A stretch of 64,000 nucleotides of DNA, from positions 40,207 through 104,206 of the forward strand of contig JAJYDN010000004.1 of assembly GCA_021777535.1 (NCBI GenBank), read 5' to 3'. A model generated the notes under the pieces. That model ran no database searches and was not told where the DNA came from. It worked only from the letters and a program-made list of their open reading frames with translations. The stretch is from Pseudomonadota bacterium. Its GTDB lineage: Bacteria > Pseudomonadota > Gammaproteobacteria > Acidiferrobacterales > Acidiferrobacteraceae. This document shows positions 53,926-63,819 of the stretch, one piece after another. How positions within the stretch are numbered: the first letter of the stretch is position 1; every line of letters starts with the position of its first letter. The position numbers and the translations under genes were made by a program.

Positions 53926-54764
53926 GCGCCGAAATGGGCCTTGATGATCTCCCGCAGCGCCTGCGCGAGATCGAGATCATCGGTAATGGGGCTTACGAGT
54001 GCAGCTTCCCCCGCCTCGACAGGCGCCAGACCCGCGGCGATGAGCGAACCGGCATAGACGAGGGAACGCGTCGAACTCGCCTCGTCCAGGCCGTGGTCTT
54101 TCAGGGCGCGTGCCTGTCCCGCGATCGCGACCAGGCGGCGCGCTACATCACCGTCCAGCCCTTCCACTTCCGTGCGCACGATGCGGGCTTCGGTCTCGGC
54201 GCCCGGGTACTGGAAACTGATGGCGACGAAGCGTTGCTTGGTCGAGGGCTTGAGATCCTTCAGTACCGTCTGATAGCCCGGGTTGTAGGAAATGACGAGC
54301 AGGAAATCCTCGTGCGCCTCGATCTCCATGCCGCGTTTCTCGAGCGGCAGTCGCCGCCGGTGATCCGTAAGTGGATGAATGATGACCGTCGAATCGGTGC
54401 GGGCCTCGACGATCTCGTCCAGGTAGCAGATGGCGCCGGCCTTCACGGCCCGCGTAAGCGGGCCATCCTGCCAGACCGTGGATTCGCCCTCGAGCAGAAA
54501 CCGGCCGATGAGATCGGCGCTCGTCAGGTCTTCGTGGCACGATACCGAGACCAGCGGACGTCCCAGGCGGTGGGCCATGTATTCGAGGAACCGGGTCTTC
54601 CCGCAGCCCGTCGGCCCTTTCAGCATCACGGGCAGCCGTTTGCGCCAGGCCGCCTCGAAGACCGCGATCTCGTTGCCCTGTGCTTCGTAGTAGGGACTGC
54701 GTCCTTCCGGCGGTTGCACAATGTCGCGCTCGACGCCGCGCAGGCGATCAATCAGGCTTCTCAT
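53922..54764 (-). CDS. cbbQ: CbbQ/NorQ-like MoxR AAA+ ATPase
   Basis: A 280-aa ATPase: Walker A '[14 protein letters not shown]' at 50-63, '[23 protein letters not shown]', Walker B '[28 protein letters not shown]', and '[31 protein letters not shown]'. Matches the CbbQ/NirQ/NorQ group closely. It would form a hexamer and remodel its target with CbbO; the two genes overlap by 4 bp. The ATG at 54764 follows GAGAGG; an extension to 54824 is unnecessary. Starts 46 bp after cca. Confidence 0.87.
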   Translation of the reverse strand: MRSLIDRLRGVERDIVQPPEGRSPYYEAQGNEIAVFEAAWRKRLPVMLKGPTGCGKTRFLEYMAHRLGRPLVSVSCHEDLTSADLIGRFLLEGESTVWQDGPLTRAVKAGAICYLDEIVEARTDSTVIIHPLTDHRRRLPLEKRGMEIEAHEDFLLVISYNPGYQTVLKDLKPSTKQRFVAISFQYPGAETEARIVRTEVEGLDGDVARRLVAIAGQARALKDHGLDEASSTRSLVYAGSLIAAGLAPVEAGEAALVSPITDDLDLAQALREIIKAHFGA

Positions 54765-54810
54765 GACATCCTCTCTGACAAAAAGCACACATCGCGGCGC
54801 CGGCAGGACT

Positions 54811-56046
54811 TTAGACCACAGCATCCTCAGCCGGCGGCGGCCGCGTCAAGGCGGCAACCGCCATCACGCGGGCCTGCCGCACGCTACGGGCGATCGCTTC
54901 GCCGCGCAATCCTGCACGCGCGAACACCGCCCCGGACACCGCCGCGCAGGCCCGTTGGGCTGCGCGCAGGAAGTCCGCCTGCGGATAGGCCCTCTGCGCG
55001 CGCCCGAGGCGCCCCCGCGCATCGGCCATGCAGGCAAGCAGGAATTCCTCCCAGCGCTCGGGGCGGCGCGTGGCGTCAAGCGCCTCGATCAGGCGCACGA
55101 CCGTGAGCGGCTTCAGTTCGAGCGCCCGATGGACGGTGAGATGGTAGCGGGTCACCGCCACCGCCACCGCCCGCCACTCGCCGGGCGCCCGCAACCGGTC
55201 GCACAGTTCCATGACCACCCTCACCCCGCGCACTTCGTGGCGCCGGTGCGAAGGCCATTCTGCGCGTGGGGTCAAGGCCTTCCCGACATCATGCACGAAT
55301 GCCGCAAAACGCACCCGCGGCTTAGGCGACAATGCGCATGCGGCCATCAAGGCAAGCCGGGTGTGTTCGCCCGTATCGATCTCCGGATGGTAGCGCGCCA
55401 CCTGCGGCACGCCAAACAGGCGATCGATCTCCGGAAATTGGACGCGCAAGGCGCCTGTCTGCCGCAGGACGTCGAGGAAGAGCTCCGGGTGGGGTTCAGC
55501 AAGCGCGCGCTCGAATTCGGCAAAAACCCGTTCGGCAACGAGATGATCGGCCTCGCCCGCCTCGACCATGCCGCGCATGAGCGCGGCAGTCGAGGGGGCG
55601 ACACGAAAACCAAAACGCGCCGCGAAACGGGCAACACGCAGGATGCGCACCGGATCCTCGCTGAATGCCGGGCTTACGTGGCGCAGAATGCCGGCCTGCA
55701 GATCAGGGAGTCCGCCGTAAGGGTCGATGAGCGTTCCGTCGGCGGCGCGCGCCATGGCATTGATGGTGAGATCGCGCCGCGCGAGATCATCTTCCAGTCG
55801 CACCGTCGGATCGGCATGCACCACAAAACCGCGATAACCAGGCGCGACCTTGCGCTCGGTGCGCGCCAACGCATACTCACAGTGGGTCTCGGGGTGCAGG
55901 AAAACCGGGAAATCGGCGCCAACCTGCCGGAATCCCCGCGCAAGCATCTCTTGCGGTGTGGCGCCCACCACCACATAATCGCGGTCGATCACGGGGCGGC
56001 CCAGCAGTTCGTCACGGACCGCACCGCCGACGAGATAGATCTCCAT
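54811..56046 (-). CDS. cca: CCA tRNA nucleotidyltransferase (with HD domain)
   Basis: A 411-aa enzyme adding or repairing the 3' CCA of tRNAs. '[28 protein letters not shown]' starts it, '[35 protein letters not shown]' and '[18 protein letters not shown]' follow. A C-terminal HD domain ('[15 protein letters not shown]', '[16 protein letters not shown]') gives the longer multifunctional type. Start ATG at 56046, divergent from the next gene by 22 bp. Confidence 0.95.
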   Translation of the reverse strand: MEIYLVGGAVRDELLGRPVIDRDYVVVGATPQEMLARGFRQVGADFPVFLHPETHCEYALARTERKVAPGYRGFVVHADPTVRLEDDLARRDLTINAMARAADGTLIDPYGGLPDLQAGILRHVSPAFSEDPVRILRVARFAARFGFRVAPSTAALMRGMVEAGEADHLVAERVFAEFERALAEPHPELFLDVLRQTGALRVQFPEIDRLFGVPQVARYHPEIDTGEHTRLALMAACALSPKPRVRFAAFVHDVGKALTPRAEWPSHRRHEVRGVRVVMELCDRLRAPGEWRAVAVAVTRYHLTVHRALELKPLTVVRLIEALDATRRPERWEEFLLACMADARGRLGRAQRAYPQADFLRAAQRACAAVSGAVFARAGLRGEAIARSVRQARVMAVAALTRPPPAEDAVV

Positions 56047-56068
56047 TGGCGTCCCAGGGATTGTGTCA

Positions 56069-57250
56069 ATGCGCCATTGTAATGATTTTGCGCGCGCGCT
56101 GCTTCTCGCCGGCAGCGCGGCTCTCGGTGGCTGCAGCAGCCTGTCCTATTATGGCCAGGCCGTCGGCGGCCAGATGGCCATCCTGGCGCGCGCCCGGCCG
56201 GTCACGCGGGTCATGATGGACCGGCACACGGCATCCGCACTGCGCGCGCGGTTGCGGTTTGTGCACGGCGTGCTCGCATTTGCGCGAAAGAACCTGCACC
56301 TGCCTTTGCAGGGCGACTATCAAAGCTATGCCAACTTGCGCCGTCCCTACGTCGTCTGGAATGTGTTCGCGGCGCGTCCGTTGTCCTTGCGTCTGCGGCG
56401 CTGGTGCTTTCCCATCGCGGGCTGTGTGGCCTACCGTGGCTACTTTAGCCAGGCGGCCGCGCGGCACTATGGACGGCGGCTTGCCCGCCGGGGTTATGAC
56501 GTCTATGTGGCGGGTATCCCGGCCTACGCAACTTTGGGCTATCTGCCGGACCCTCTCCTGAATACCTTCATCGGCTACCCGCGCACGGTCGTGGCGCACA
56601 TCATCTTCCACGAACTCGCCCATGATCTCCTCTACGTGCCGGGCGCGACCACCTTCGACGAATCATTCGCCGACACCGTCGCCGACATCGGCGTCGCCCG
56701 CCTGGTCGCCGCGAGCGGCAACGCGGCCTGGATGCAGCGCTACCGCCGGCGGCAGGCCCATGCGCGGGTTGTGCGGGCGCTTTTGCTGGCAACCCGCAGG
56801 CGGCTCGCGGCCATCTATGCAAGCCGCCGACCGGCAGCATGGCGGCTTGCCGAGAAGGCACAGACGCTCGCGGACCTGCGTCAGGAGTTTCGCCATGTGG
56901 CGCGGCAATGGGGGGGAACGGACGGCTACGGATCCTTCTTTGCACAGCCGTTCAACAACGCCCTGCTCGGTGCCTATGGAAGCTATGCCGATCTGCGGCC
57001 GGCCTTCCGCCAGCTGCTTTGGCTTGAACAGGGACACATGCGGCGTTTCTACGAGACGGTCCGCTGGTACAGCAGACTGCCGGCACGGTTACGGGACCGC
57101 GCCTTGCGCAGCCGCGCAGACCTAGTCGGCCTGCCGGCTCTTCAGCAACTGCAGGGGCAACCGGTCGTGCAGCACGGCGCGCAACCCATGTGCACGCAGC
57201 GCCCGCGCCTGCCGTTCGCGATCGACCACGGGTCTCACGATAAGTCGTAG
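56069..57250 (+). CDS. Lipoprotein zinc aminopeptidase-like protein
   Basis: A 393-aa protein with a lipobox near residues 17-23 (A-A-L-G-G-C), so the mature protein should be lipid-anchored. The zinc-protease motif HELAH is at 181-185 in 'VVAHIIFHELAHDLLYVPG', with 'FDESFADTVADIG' supplying the third ligand. The family (predicted aminopeptidase) also shares 'YRGYFSQAAARHYGRRLARRGYDVYVAGIPAYATLGYLPDPLLN'. The ATG at 56069 has AGGGA upstream. The last 40 or so codons run antisense over the RRM gene (129 bp), and the end 'VQHGAQPMCTQRPRLP' looks like opposite-strand code, so the natural stop may have been lost. Confidence 0.85.
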   Translation: MRHCNDFARALLLAGSAALGGCSSLSYYGQAVGGQMAILARARPVTRVMMDRHTASALRARLRFVHGVLAFARKNLHLPLQGDYQSYANLRRPYVVWNVFAARPLSLRLRRWCFPIAGCVAYRGYFSQAAARHYGRRLARRGYDVYVAGIPAYATLGYLPDPLLNTFIGYPRTVVAHIIFHELAHDLLYVPGATTFDESFADTVADIGVARLVAASGNAAWMQRYRRRQAHARVVRALLLATRRRLAAIYASRRPAAWRLAEKAQTLADLRQEFRHVARQWGGTDGYGSFFAQPFNNALLGAYGSYADLRPAFRQLLWLEQGHMRRFYETVRWYSRLPARLRDRALRSRADLVGLPALQQLQGQPVVQHGAQPMCTQRPRLPFAIDHGSHDKS

Positions 57251-57457
57251 ACCTTTCAGGTACTTGCCGTTCATGGCGGTCACGGCCAGGCGGGCTTGAC
57301 GGTCATCCACGACCGACACGAAGGCGTAACCGCGCGCCTCCGGCCGATCGCCACCCTGGCTCAGGTGCATGAAAACAATATGGCCGAGTCCCTCGAAAAT
57401 TACCTCGAGGTCGGCTTCTGTAACGGTCTGCGCCAGATTGCCGACGTAAAGATTCAT
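57122..57457 (-). CDS. RRM-type RNA-binding protein
   Basis: A 111-aa protein with one RNA-recognition motif: RNP2 'LYVGNL' at 3-8 and RNP1 'RGYAFVSV' at 42-49. A short C-terminal tail follows the 'L-K-G-L-R-L-I-V-R-P' strand. Small RRM proteins of this kind occur in many Proteobacteria and cyanobacteria, without settled targets. The C-terminal third overlaps the aminopeptidase gene on the other strand. Confidence 0.88.
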   Translation of the reverse strand: MNLYVGNLAQTVTEADLEVIFEGLGHIVFMHLSQGGDRPEARGYAFVSVVDDRQARLAVTAMNGKYLKGLRLIVRPVVDRERQARALRAHGLRAVLHDRLPLQLLKSRQAD

Positions 57458-57570
57458 GCTGTCCTCCCGAGGGGGCTCGCTTTGGCTGCTCGTGTATTTT
57501 TACCTTAGCAAAGGGTCCGGGAGTCAGGAAGCCGCCGCCAGTCCCTTTGTCTGGCGCGCTCGGCCGTATG

Positions 57571-58470
57571 TCAGCAGGTACCCGGGTCCATCAGATCGGC
57601 CTTAAGAACCACCTCGAAATCCGCCTGCGCCATGCCGAGATCGGAAAATCCGGGATGGGCGCCCCCGCACACCGAACCGGCAGCCAGCATCCGCAACTGC
57701 TCGCTGGAGAAGGGCTGTCCGCCGAACAGATCCCCCAGGCGCCCGAACAGGGCCCCCAGGAAACCCGGCATCGGCCAGACCCGGCGCGGGCGGCCGGCGA
57801 TCAGGCGCACGAGCTCGATAAAGGAAAAACTGCGGGGTCCGCACAATTCATAGGTTTTTCCGTCGCAATGGGGATCGGTGAGCGCGCGCTCGAGGACCGC
57901 TGCGACATCGAAGACCGCAACCGGGCTCAAACGGGCTTCGGGAACCGGCAAAAGCAAAAAGGGCAACCGCCGCAACAGCCCCCGGAACCGGCAGACGAAG
58001 TGATCCCGCGGCCCGTAGATCAGGCTCGGCCGCAAGATGACCGCCCCCGGCGCCGCCGCCCGCAGGCGCAGCTCTCCCCGCCCCTTGCTTGCCAGGTAGC
58101 GGCTGCTGGCCCCGGGGTCGGCGCCGAGCGCGCTGATATGCACCACGCGCCCTGCGCCCAGATGCACACAGCGTTCGGGCAACGCTTCGTGAACGCGCCC
58201 GAAATCCCCGCGCCGCGACTCGTTCAGGATGCCAACCAGGTTCACCACCGCCGCACACCCGCCGAGCGCATCCTGCAGATCCGTATCGCGGTGGATGTCG
58301 CCCGCCCGGAGTTCGAGGCGTGGCAGCACAAGGAGATCCCGATGGCGTTCCGGGTGGCGCGTCACCACGCGCAGCCGGTAGCCCGCTGCATGCAGACGGA
58401 CGATCAGCGCGCGCCCGACAAACCCGGCGCCGCCCAGGATGAGGATGCAGTCGCCTGGCCTAGCCGCCAT
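57571..58470 (-). CDS. NDUFA9-like NAD(P)-binding SDR protein
   Basis: A 299-aa atypical short-chain dehydrogenase. Begins 'CILILGGAGFVGRALIVRLHAAGYRLRVVTRHPER', with 'AVVNLVGIL' and 'VVHISALGADPGASSRYLASKGRGEL' (S-x-Y-x-x-x-K form). This is the complex I NDUFA9-like group whose bacterial members are thought to handle quinone or lipid-type cofactors. Its 5' end overlaps the slt stop by 11 bp. Confidence 0.85.
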   Translation of the reverse strand: MAARPGDCILILGGAGFVGRALIVRLHAAGYRLRVVTRHPERHRDLLVLPRLELRAGDIHRDTDLQDALGGCAAVVNLVGILNESRRGDFGRVHEALPERCVHLGAGRVVHISALGADPGASSRYLASKGRGELRLRAAAPGAVILRPSLIYGPRDHFVCRFRGLLRRLPFLLLPVPEARLSPVAVFDVAAVLERALTDPHCDGKTYELCGPRSFSFIELVRLIAGRPRRVWPMPGFLGALFGRLGDLFGGQPFSSEQLRMLAAGSVCGGAHPGFSDLGMAQADFEVVLKADLMDPGTC

Positions 58471-60400
58471 TGGCGGCGAGCTCCACTGTAGGCGGCACCG
58501 GCGCCATGCGCCTGTTGAGGGCGTCGGTCTGCCCGGTCAGCCGGTATTCATAAACCGCCGTGAAGGCCATGACGTCCTTGACATAGTCCCGGGTCTGCTG
58601 GAAGGGAATGGTTTCGACCCAGATATCAGCCGGCATCGCGCGGCGCACGGGCAGCCATTGCGCGACCGCCGTCGGGCCCGCATTGTAGGCGGCCGTCGCG
58701 ACCGGTTCCTGGCCCATCTCGCGACCGAGCACATCCGACAGATAGTGGGTGCCGATATCGACGTTGTTCGCGACATCGACAAGATCGCGGTCACTGTCGA
58801 CGGCCAGATGGAGTTCGCGCGCCACCGCAAAGCCGGTTTGCGGCATGAGCTGCATGAGCCCGAGCGCACCCACACAGGAGCGCGCATGCAGCATGAACGC
58901 GCTCTCCTGGCGAATGATTCCATACACCCACGCCGGATCAATCGCATCCGTACGGGCGTCAGCGACGATCAGGCGGTGATACGCCAACGGGAAGCGCAGC
59001 GCCAGGGCATGCTTCGCGTGGGTGCCCGCCAGGGTCATGATGACGGAGGCGTGCCAGCCCCAGCGGGCCGCAAGCAGCGCTGCGGCGTGCATGTCCCCTG
59101 CGGAGGCGCCGCGCAAGCCACTCAACCACTGCGCCCACGCCTCGCCGTACTGATGGAGAACGTAGAGTTCGTGCGCCGCCCGGATCTCGGGGAGCGCCGC
59201 GATGCGTCCCACGCGTTGCGTCGACACCATCAAGGGCACGTTTCTCAGGTTGTAGGCGACACCGAGCCGATCAGCGGCAAGGAAGCCGTAATAGCCGAGA
59301 TGATGCGACAGTGCCACCAGCATCCGCGTACCCGCATGCGGATGACCGGTCTTCAGCAGGGCCCGCGCCTGCCAGTAGCGCCATTGTTTCTTGTTGCGGG
59401 CCCAAACCGGCAATCCCTGGATGAAGGTCAGCACCTGCGGCCATGCCCGCTCCCGCAAAGCCGTGCGGATCTGCCAGCGGCGCACCGGTCCATAGGGTGT
59501 CTCCGGCTTGACTTCGGCCAGCCACTGCAGCGCCTGCGGCAGATGGTCATAGGCCGCAAACAATGCGACCTGACGAAACACGCGGGGCTCTTCCTTGCGC
59601 AACACCGGATGGCGAACCAGGAGACGCTGCCAGACGGTCATCGCCAGCGCGGGATTTCCTTCAGCGAGAGCCACGATGCCGGCCCGGACGGTTCGCCGCG
59701 CGCGCCGCCCCGCCAGGGAATAGCCGACATGCTGGAGCGTCCGGTAGGGATGCGCCTGCATCAGCAGCCAGCGCCGTGCCCACACACGCTGTGGGGGCGC
59801 AAGATCACTGGCAAGCCGCGCGACCAGCATCGTATTCTGGGTGCCCATCGCGTGGCGTGTCCGCGTCCACAGCAAAGCCGGCGTCACGAGGCCCTGTGCA
59901 TGAAAGGCCCGCGCCAAAGGCCGGCAGGAGCGGGGCAGGCTGTGACCCGAGACCCAGAGGGGCTGAAACGCCTGCATGACCGGTTGATGCAGCGCCGCCT
60001 TCGCCGCGAGCGCATCGCAGTACAGCGATACATCGCCGTCGAGCGCGGGCGTATAGAACGCGAGGAACGTTTTGTAGCGGTGGTGATGTGCAAGGGAACG
60101 AAGCCACGCCACCCGCAGCCGCCCCGCCACGGGCAAGGCCCCGTCGCGGCCCAGAAAACGCGCAACCGCCGCCGGCCTGTCATGGGCGAGCCGCCGCATG
60201 AGTGCGTGATAGCGCAGGTAGGGACGGAGTATATAGCCGCGTTCTTCGTTATAGACCTGGCGGAACCGGTGGTAGCGGCCGGCGGACAAATACGCGAGGG
60301 CGCGCAGATAGCGTGCTCGCTCCTGTGCCAGCGGCGCCGCATGGGCGAAGCCGGACCAGACCAACACAAAAGCGGCGACAACGACAGTGATGGCGCGCAC
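58460..60400 (-). CDS. slt: Soluble lytic murein transglycosylase
   Basis: A 646-aa periplasmic enzyme cleaving peptidoglycan with formation of anhydro-muropeptides. A signal peptide (AITVVVAAFVLVWSGFAHA) is followed by a superhelical U/L-domain region up to about 480. The catalytic Glu is E499 in 'GIIRQESAFMLHARSCVGALGLMQLMP', with the later 'ATAAYNAGPTAVAQWLP' and 'FQQTRDYVKDVM'. Same domain order as E. coli Slt70. Confidence 0.94.
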   Translation of the reverse strand: MRAITVVVAAFVLVWSGFAHAAPLAQERARYLRALAYLSAGRYHRFRQVYNEERGYILRPYLRYHALMRRLAHDRPAAVARFLGRDGALPVAGRLRVAWLRSLAHHHRYKTFLAFYTPALDGDVSLYCDALAAKAALHQPVMQAFQPLWVSGHSLPRSCRPLARAFHAQGLVTPALLWTRTRHAMGTQNTMLVARLASDLAPPQRVWARRWLLMQAHPYRTLQHVGYSLAGRRARRTVRAGIVALAEGNPALAMTVWQRLLVRHPVLRKEEPRVFRQVALFAAYDHLPQALQWLAEVKPETPYGPVRRWQIRTALRERAWPQVLTFIQGLPVWARNKKQWRYWQARALLKTGHPHAGTRMLVALSHHLGYYGFLAADRLGVAYNLRNVPLMVSTQRVGRIAALPEIRAAHELYVLHQYGEAWAQWLSGLRGASAGDMHAAALLAARWGWHASVIMTLAGTHAKHALALRFPLAYHRLIVADARTDAIDPAWVYGIIRQESAFMLHARSCVGALGLMQLMPQTGFAVARELHLAVDSDRDLVDVANNVDIGTHYLSDVLGREMGQEPVATAAYNAGPTAVAQWLPVRRAMPADIWVETIPFQQTRDYVKDVMAFTAVYEYRLTGQTDALNRRMAPVPPTVELAANGG

Positions 60401-60468
60401 GTGTTTACGTCATGAAATGCCTTCGGCAACTATACTTGAGCTACTGGCGGCGCGCAAAGGACTCGACC

Positions 60469-61836
60469 ATGATCTTTTACAGTATAAATCCCGCAACCGA
60501 CGAACGGTTGAGCGAGGTGCCCGGCACGAGCGCCACCGAACAGGAGGCGATACTCGCGCACGCCGCCACCGCCGCCCAGGCCTTCGGCCAACAGCCCCTC
60601 ACGGAACGTACAACGCTCCTCGACAACGTGGCAGCGACCCTTGGCGAGAATCGGGACGCCTACGCCCGACTCATCACCGAGGAGATGGGCAAACCGATAA
60701 CCGAGGCACGCGCGGAAATTGACAAATGCGCGCTTGCCTGCCGCCATTATGCGGCCCATGCAGCCCGCTACCTCGGCGACGAAGCGGTCGACCTGGGTGC
60801 GGCCGCGGGCCGCGTGGCCTTCCAGCCCCTCGGGGTCATCCTGGCGATCATGCCGTGGAACTTCCCCTTCTGGCAGGTGTTCCGTTTCGCGGCCGCCGCG
60901 CTCGTCGCCGGCAACACGGCGGTCCTCAAACATGCCGCTTGCGTCCCCCGCACCGCACTTGCCATCGGCGACGTGTTCCGCCGCGCCGGCGCCAGCGAGG
61001 GCGTCTTCCAGACACTGCTCGTTCCTTCCACCGCCATCGCGCCCATAATTCGCGACGCACGCATCGCGGCCGTCACGCTGACCGGCTCCGAAGCCGCTGG
61101 CCGGAGCGTTGCCGGCGTGGCCGGCAGTGCCTTGAAAAAAACGGTGCTCGAGCTGGGTGGCTCGGACGCCTTCATCGTCCGCGCCGACGCCGATCTTGAG
61201 CGCGCGGCCGCGGCAGCCGTTGCCTCGCGCTACCAGAATTCCGGACAAAGCTGCATTGCCGCCAAGCGGCTGATCGTCGTCGGCGATGCCGCCGAACCCT
61301 TCCTCGAGCGCTTCGTCGCGCGGGCCGCACAGCTGAAGTCCGGCGATCCGCTGGCGGAGGACACACAGCTTGGGCCGCTGGCACGCCCTGACCTGCGCAG
61401 CTTCCTCCATGGCCAGATCGAAGATGCGCTGGCGGCGGGTGCGCGCCCGCTGCTTGGCTGCACCCTGCCCGCCGGACGCGGCGCCTTCTATCCGGCATCG
61501 GTTCTCGACGGCATCCGTCGGGGCATGCGCGTCTACAGCGAGGAGACCTTCGGGCCGGTGGCGCTCGTCATGCGCGCCCGCGACGACGATGAGGCCGTGC
61601 GGCTGGCCAACGACAACCCCTATGGTCTTGGCGCCAGCATCTGGACGCGCGACACGAGGACTGGCGAACGCATGGCGCGCGCGCTTTCCTGCGGCGCGGC
61701 CTTCGTCAACGCCATCGTGCGCAGCGACCCGCGGTTGCCCTTCGGCGGCGTCAAGGCATCGGGGTATGGACGCGAACTCGCCGCCTACGGGCCACGTGAA
61801 TTCGCCAACATCAAGACCTTGTGGATCGAGTCCTAG
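60469..61836 (+). CDS. NAD(P)-dependent aldehyde dehydrogenase, succinate-semialdehyde type
   Basis: A 455-aa ALDH with catalytic C262 ('SGQSCIAAKRL') and general base E228 ('VLELGGSDAF'). 'MPWNFPFWQVFRFAAAALVAGNTAVLKHA' binds cofactor. The C-terminal 'RLPFGGVKASGYGRELAAYGPREFANIKTLWI' is typical of the YneI/Sad branch of succinate semialdehyde dehydrogenases, which is shorter than GabD. Substrate not proven. The start at 60469 is chosen because the family begins there. Divergent from slt. Confidence 0.88.
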   Translation: MIFYSINPATDERLSEVPGTSATEQEAILAHAATAAQAFGQQPLTERTTLLDNVAATLGENRDAYARLITEEMGKPITEARAEIDKCALACRHYAAHAARYLGDEAVDLGAAAGRVAFQPLGVILAIMPWNFPFWQVFRFAAAALVAGNTAVLKHAACVPRTALAIGDVFRRAGASEGVFQTLLVPSTAIAPIIRDARIAAVTLTGSEAAGRSVAGVAGSALKKTVLELGGSDAFIVRADADLERAAAAAVASRYQNSGQSCIAAKRLIVVGDAAEPFLERFVARAAQLKSGDPLAEDTQLGPLARPDLRSFLHGQIEDALAAGARPLLGCTLPAGRGAFYPASVLDGIRRGMRVYSEETFGPVALVMRARDDDEAVRLANDNPYGLGASIWTRDTRTGERMARALSCGAAFVNAIVRSDPRLPFGGVKASGYGRELAAYGPREFANIKTLWIES

Positions 61837-61866
61837 GCGGCAGACGCCGCCCAGGGCCCTCCACGG

Positions 61867-62439
61867 CTAGAACTGGAGTACCAGGCTTCCGCTGTAGAGT
61901 TGCGTGTCGTTGTTCGGAATGCGGAACTCCTGCCACTCACCGCGCACCGCCACATACCGGGTGAGATCATACTGCAGGCCCGCGCCATAATCCGGGTGGA
62001 AGCCGTTCCACTTCCTCACCAGCGACGTCGGCGTGGCCGTGCGCGAATGGAAGCGCCCGGCACCCGCCTCGCCAAAAAGACTCAGCTTATGCACAAGCGG
62101 GATATTGATGATGCCGTCGAAGTTGTAGCCGCGATCACGGACCGTCGTCACACCGATCGGTGTGGTGACGGTGCTCTCGCCGAGATTCTCGTAGGACGCC
62201 TGGATGCGGAAGAACGGCCCGAACGCATACCCGACGAAGGCCTTCCAGGCCGCATGTCCGCGATCGCGGTTCGTAAACGGCACGACCAGCGTCTGCGCAA
62301 AATCCCTGTTGTGCGCGAATCCACCGCCGGCACCGATATACGGACCGGAATCAGCGAGCCAGTTGGCAGAGGCCACCGCAGGTGCGGCCAGGGTCGCCGC
62401 AAGCAGGCTTACCGTCACAAACTTTCGTGGGTTGGCCAT
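61867..62439 (-). CDS. Outer-membrane beta-barrel protein
   Basis: A 190-aa exported protein. A signal peptide (VTVSLLAATLAAPAVASA) is followed by 'GPYIGAGGGFAHNRDF', 'FVGYAFGPFFRIQASYENLGES' and further alternating strands, ending with 'LVLQF', a C-terminal Phe suited to the BAM machine. This resembles the eight-stranded OmpA-like/opacity barrel group. Role unknown; porin or surface protein. The ATG at 62439 follows AAAGGAGA. Convergent with the aldehyde dehydrogenase; a small GGCGGC/GCCGCC hairpin (61836-61851) lies between. Confidence 0.8.
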   Translation of the reverse strand: MANPRKFVTVSLLAATLAAPAVASANWLADSGPYIGAGGGFAHNRDFAQTLVVPFTNRDRGHAAWKAFVGYAFGPFFRIQASYENLGESTVTTPIGVTTVRDRGYNFDGIINIPLVHKLSLFGEAGAGRFHSRTATPTSLVRKWNGFHPDYGAGLQYDLTRYVAVRGEWQEFRIPNNDTQLYSGSLVLQF

Positions 62440-62553
62440 AAGATCTCCTTTCGGAAAGGCCCGATGGGGCGGCACCATGCCGCCGAGTTACCGCGCATTG
62501 TAGTGCGCGGACCGTGGCCAGGCATCCGCCTTAAGACGACAGAAGGTTTCTTT

Positions 62554-63747
62554 TCACGATCCGATGGAATGGGCCAATAACAGCTTTAAATAAGCTGTTT
62601 CGGCAATAGCCGGATGAACGGGGTGATCGGGTCCCTGGCCGCCTTCCCCGATGAATTGCAGCGGGCGCCCGCTGCGCACGGCAGCCTGTCCGACGATGCG
62701 GGCAAGCTGATCACGCGCGAGATGATGGGAACACGAGGCCGATGCCAGGATGCCGTCGTCGCCAAGCACGGCAAGCGCCGCCTGATTCAGCCGCTGGTAC
62801 GCGACAATGCCCTCGTCCTGATCCTTGCGTCGTTTGATGAGGGCGGGCGGATCGCACACGATAAGGTCGAAGCGCCGCCCTTCTTCCCGCAAACTCTTCA
62901 GCACCGCCATGACGTCGCCTTCTTGCGTGCTCACCTTGCCGCCAACACCGTTGGCGGCGGCATTCTCCTGCGCATAGGCAAGCGCCCGCTGGGACGCATC
63001 GACGAGCATCACCTCCTGCGCGCCGGCCAGGGCGGCCTGGATGCCGAAGCCGCCGACATAGGCGAATAGGTCCAGAACCCGCTTTCCCTGCGCATAGTGC
63101 GCGATACGCGCACGGTTTGCGCGCTGATCGTAGAACCATCCCGTCTTTTGGCCTTCGCGCACAGACACGCGGAAGCGGCCGCCATTTTCGATCACCTCGG
63201 CCTCGGCGGGGGGCGTGCCCAGCGCATCCTCCACCACGCGCGGCAGTCCTTCGAGGACACGGCTGCTGGTGTCGTTGCGCAGGAGAATGTTCGCGGGACG
63301 CACGACGTCTTCGAGCGCGGCGATGATATCCGGCAGGAGACGCTCCATGCCCGCGGTGGTCACCTGCGCCACAAGCGTGTCGCCATAGCGGTCGGCCACC
63401 AGTCCGGGCAGCCGGTCGGCTTCCCCGAAGATGAGCCGGTAATAGGGGCCGACGCCGAGGCGCTCGCGCCAGTGCAATGCCGCGCCAATGCGGGCGGCAA
63501 GAAACGCGCGGTCGATGCGTTCACGGGGATCGGCCGACAGCAGGCGCACGCTGATGAGCGAATGGGGATTGATGTAGCCGACCCCCAGACGACGGCCGCT
63601 GCTGCTCTCGACGAACACCAGGTCGCCTGGCTCGAAGCCCTTGAGCGGGGTCGCGCCGGTATCGATCTCGTTGCTGAAGATCCACAGATGGCCCGCCCGC
63701 AGGCGGCGGTCTTCGCGCGGCTTTAGCCGTATGATGTTGTTGTGCAT
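62554..63747 (-). CDS. rlmI: Class I SAM-dependent rRNA methyltransferase, RlmI-like
   Basis: A 397-aa protein. The N-terminal PUA domain starts '[25 protein letters not shown]', then '[13 protein letters not shown]', and the Rossmann core has '[45 protein letters not shown]' and '[18 protein letters not shown]'. RlmI methylates C1962 of 23S rRNA; close relatives differ in target. I take the ATG at 63747; an ATG three codons earlier (63756) lies inside a TATAAT box. The open frame reaching the window edge is not coding. Confidence 0.9.
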   Translation of the reverse strand: MHNNIIRLKPREDRRLRAGHLWIFSNEIDTGATPLKGFEPGDLVFVESSSGRRLGVGYINPHSLISVRLLSADPRERIDRAFLAARIGAALHWRERLGVGPYYRLIFGEADRLPGLVADRYGDTLVAQVTTAGMERLLPDIIAALEDVVRPANILLRNDTSSRVLEGLPRVVEDALGTPPAEAEVIENGGRFRVSVREGQKTGWFYDQRANRARIAHYAQGKRVLDLFAYVGGFGIQAALAGAQEVMLVDASQRALAYAQENAAANGVGGKVSTQEGDVMAVLKSLREEGRRFDLIVCDPPALIKRRKDQDEGIVAYQRLNQAALAVLGDDGILASASCSHHLARDQLARIVGQAAVRSGRPLQFIGEGGQGPDHPVHPAIAETAYLKLLLAHSIGS

Positions 63748-63754
63748 GCCGCGC

Positions 63755-63760
63755 ATTATA
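63755..63760 (-). promoter_or_regulatory. -10 box placed for a leaderless rlmI transcript
   Basis: TATAAT on the minus strand ends eight bases before the rlmI ATG at 63747, so transcription would start at or next to the start codon. There is no good ribosome site and no clear -35. Confidence 0.35.
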
Positions 63761-63819
63761 TAGGAGGGGCGGCGGCGGCGCAGAACCGATACAATACAGG
63801 CTGCTTCTTGGGAGAACCG

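Noticed and set aside
58439..60415. Plus-strand frame of 658 codons
   Set aside because: Antisense shadow of slt; Arg/His/Gln-rich with no fold signature.
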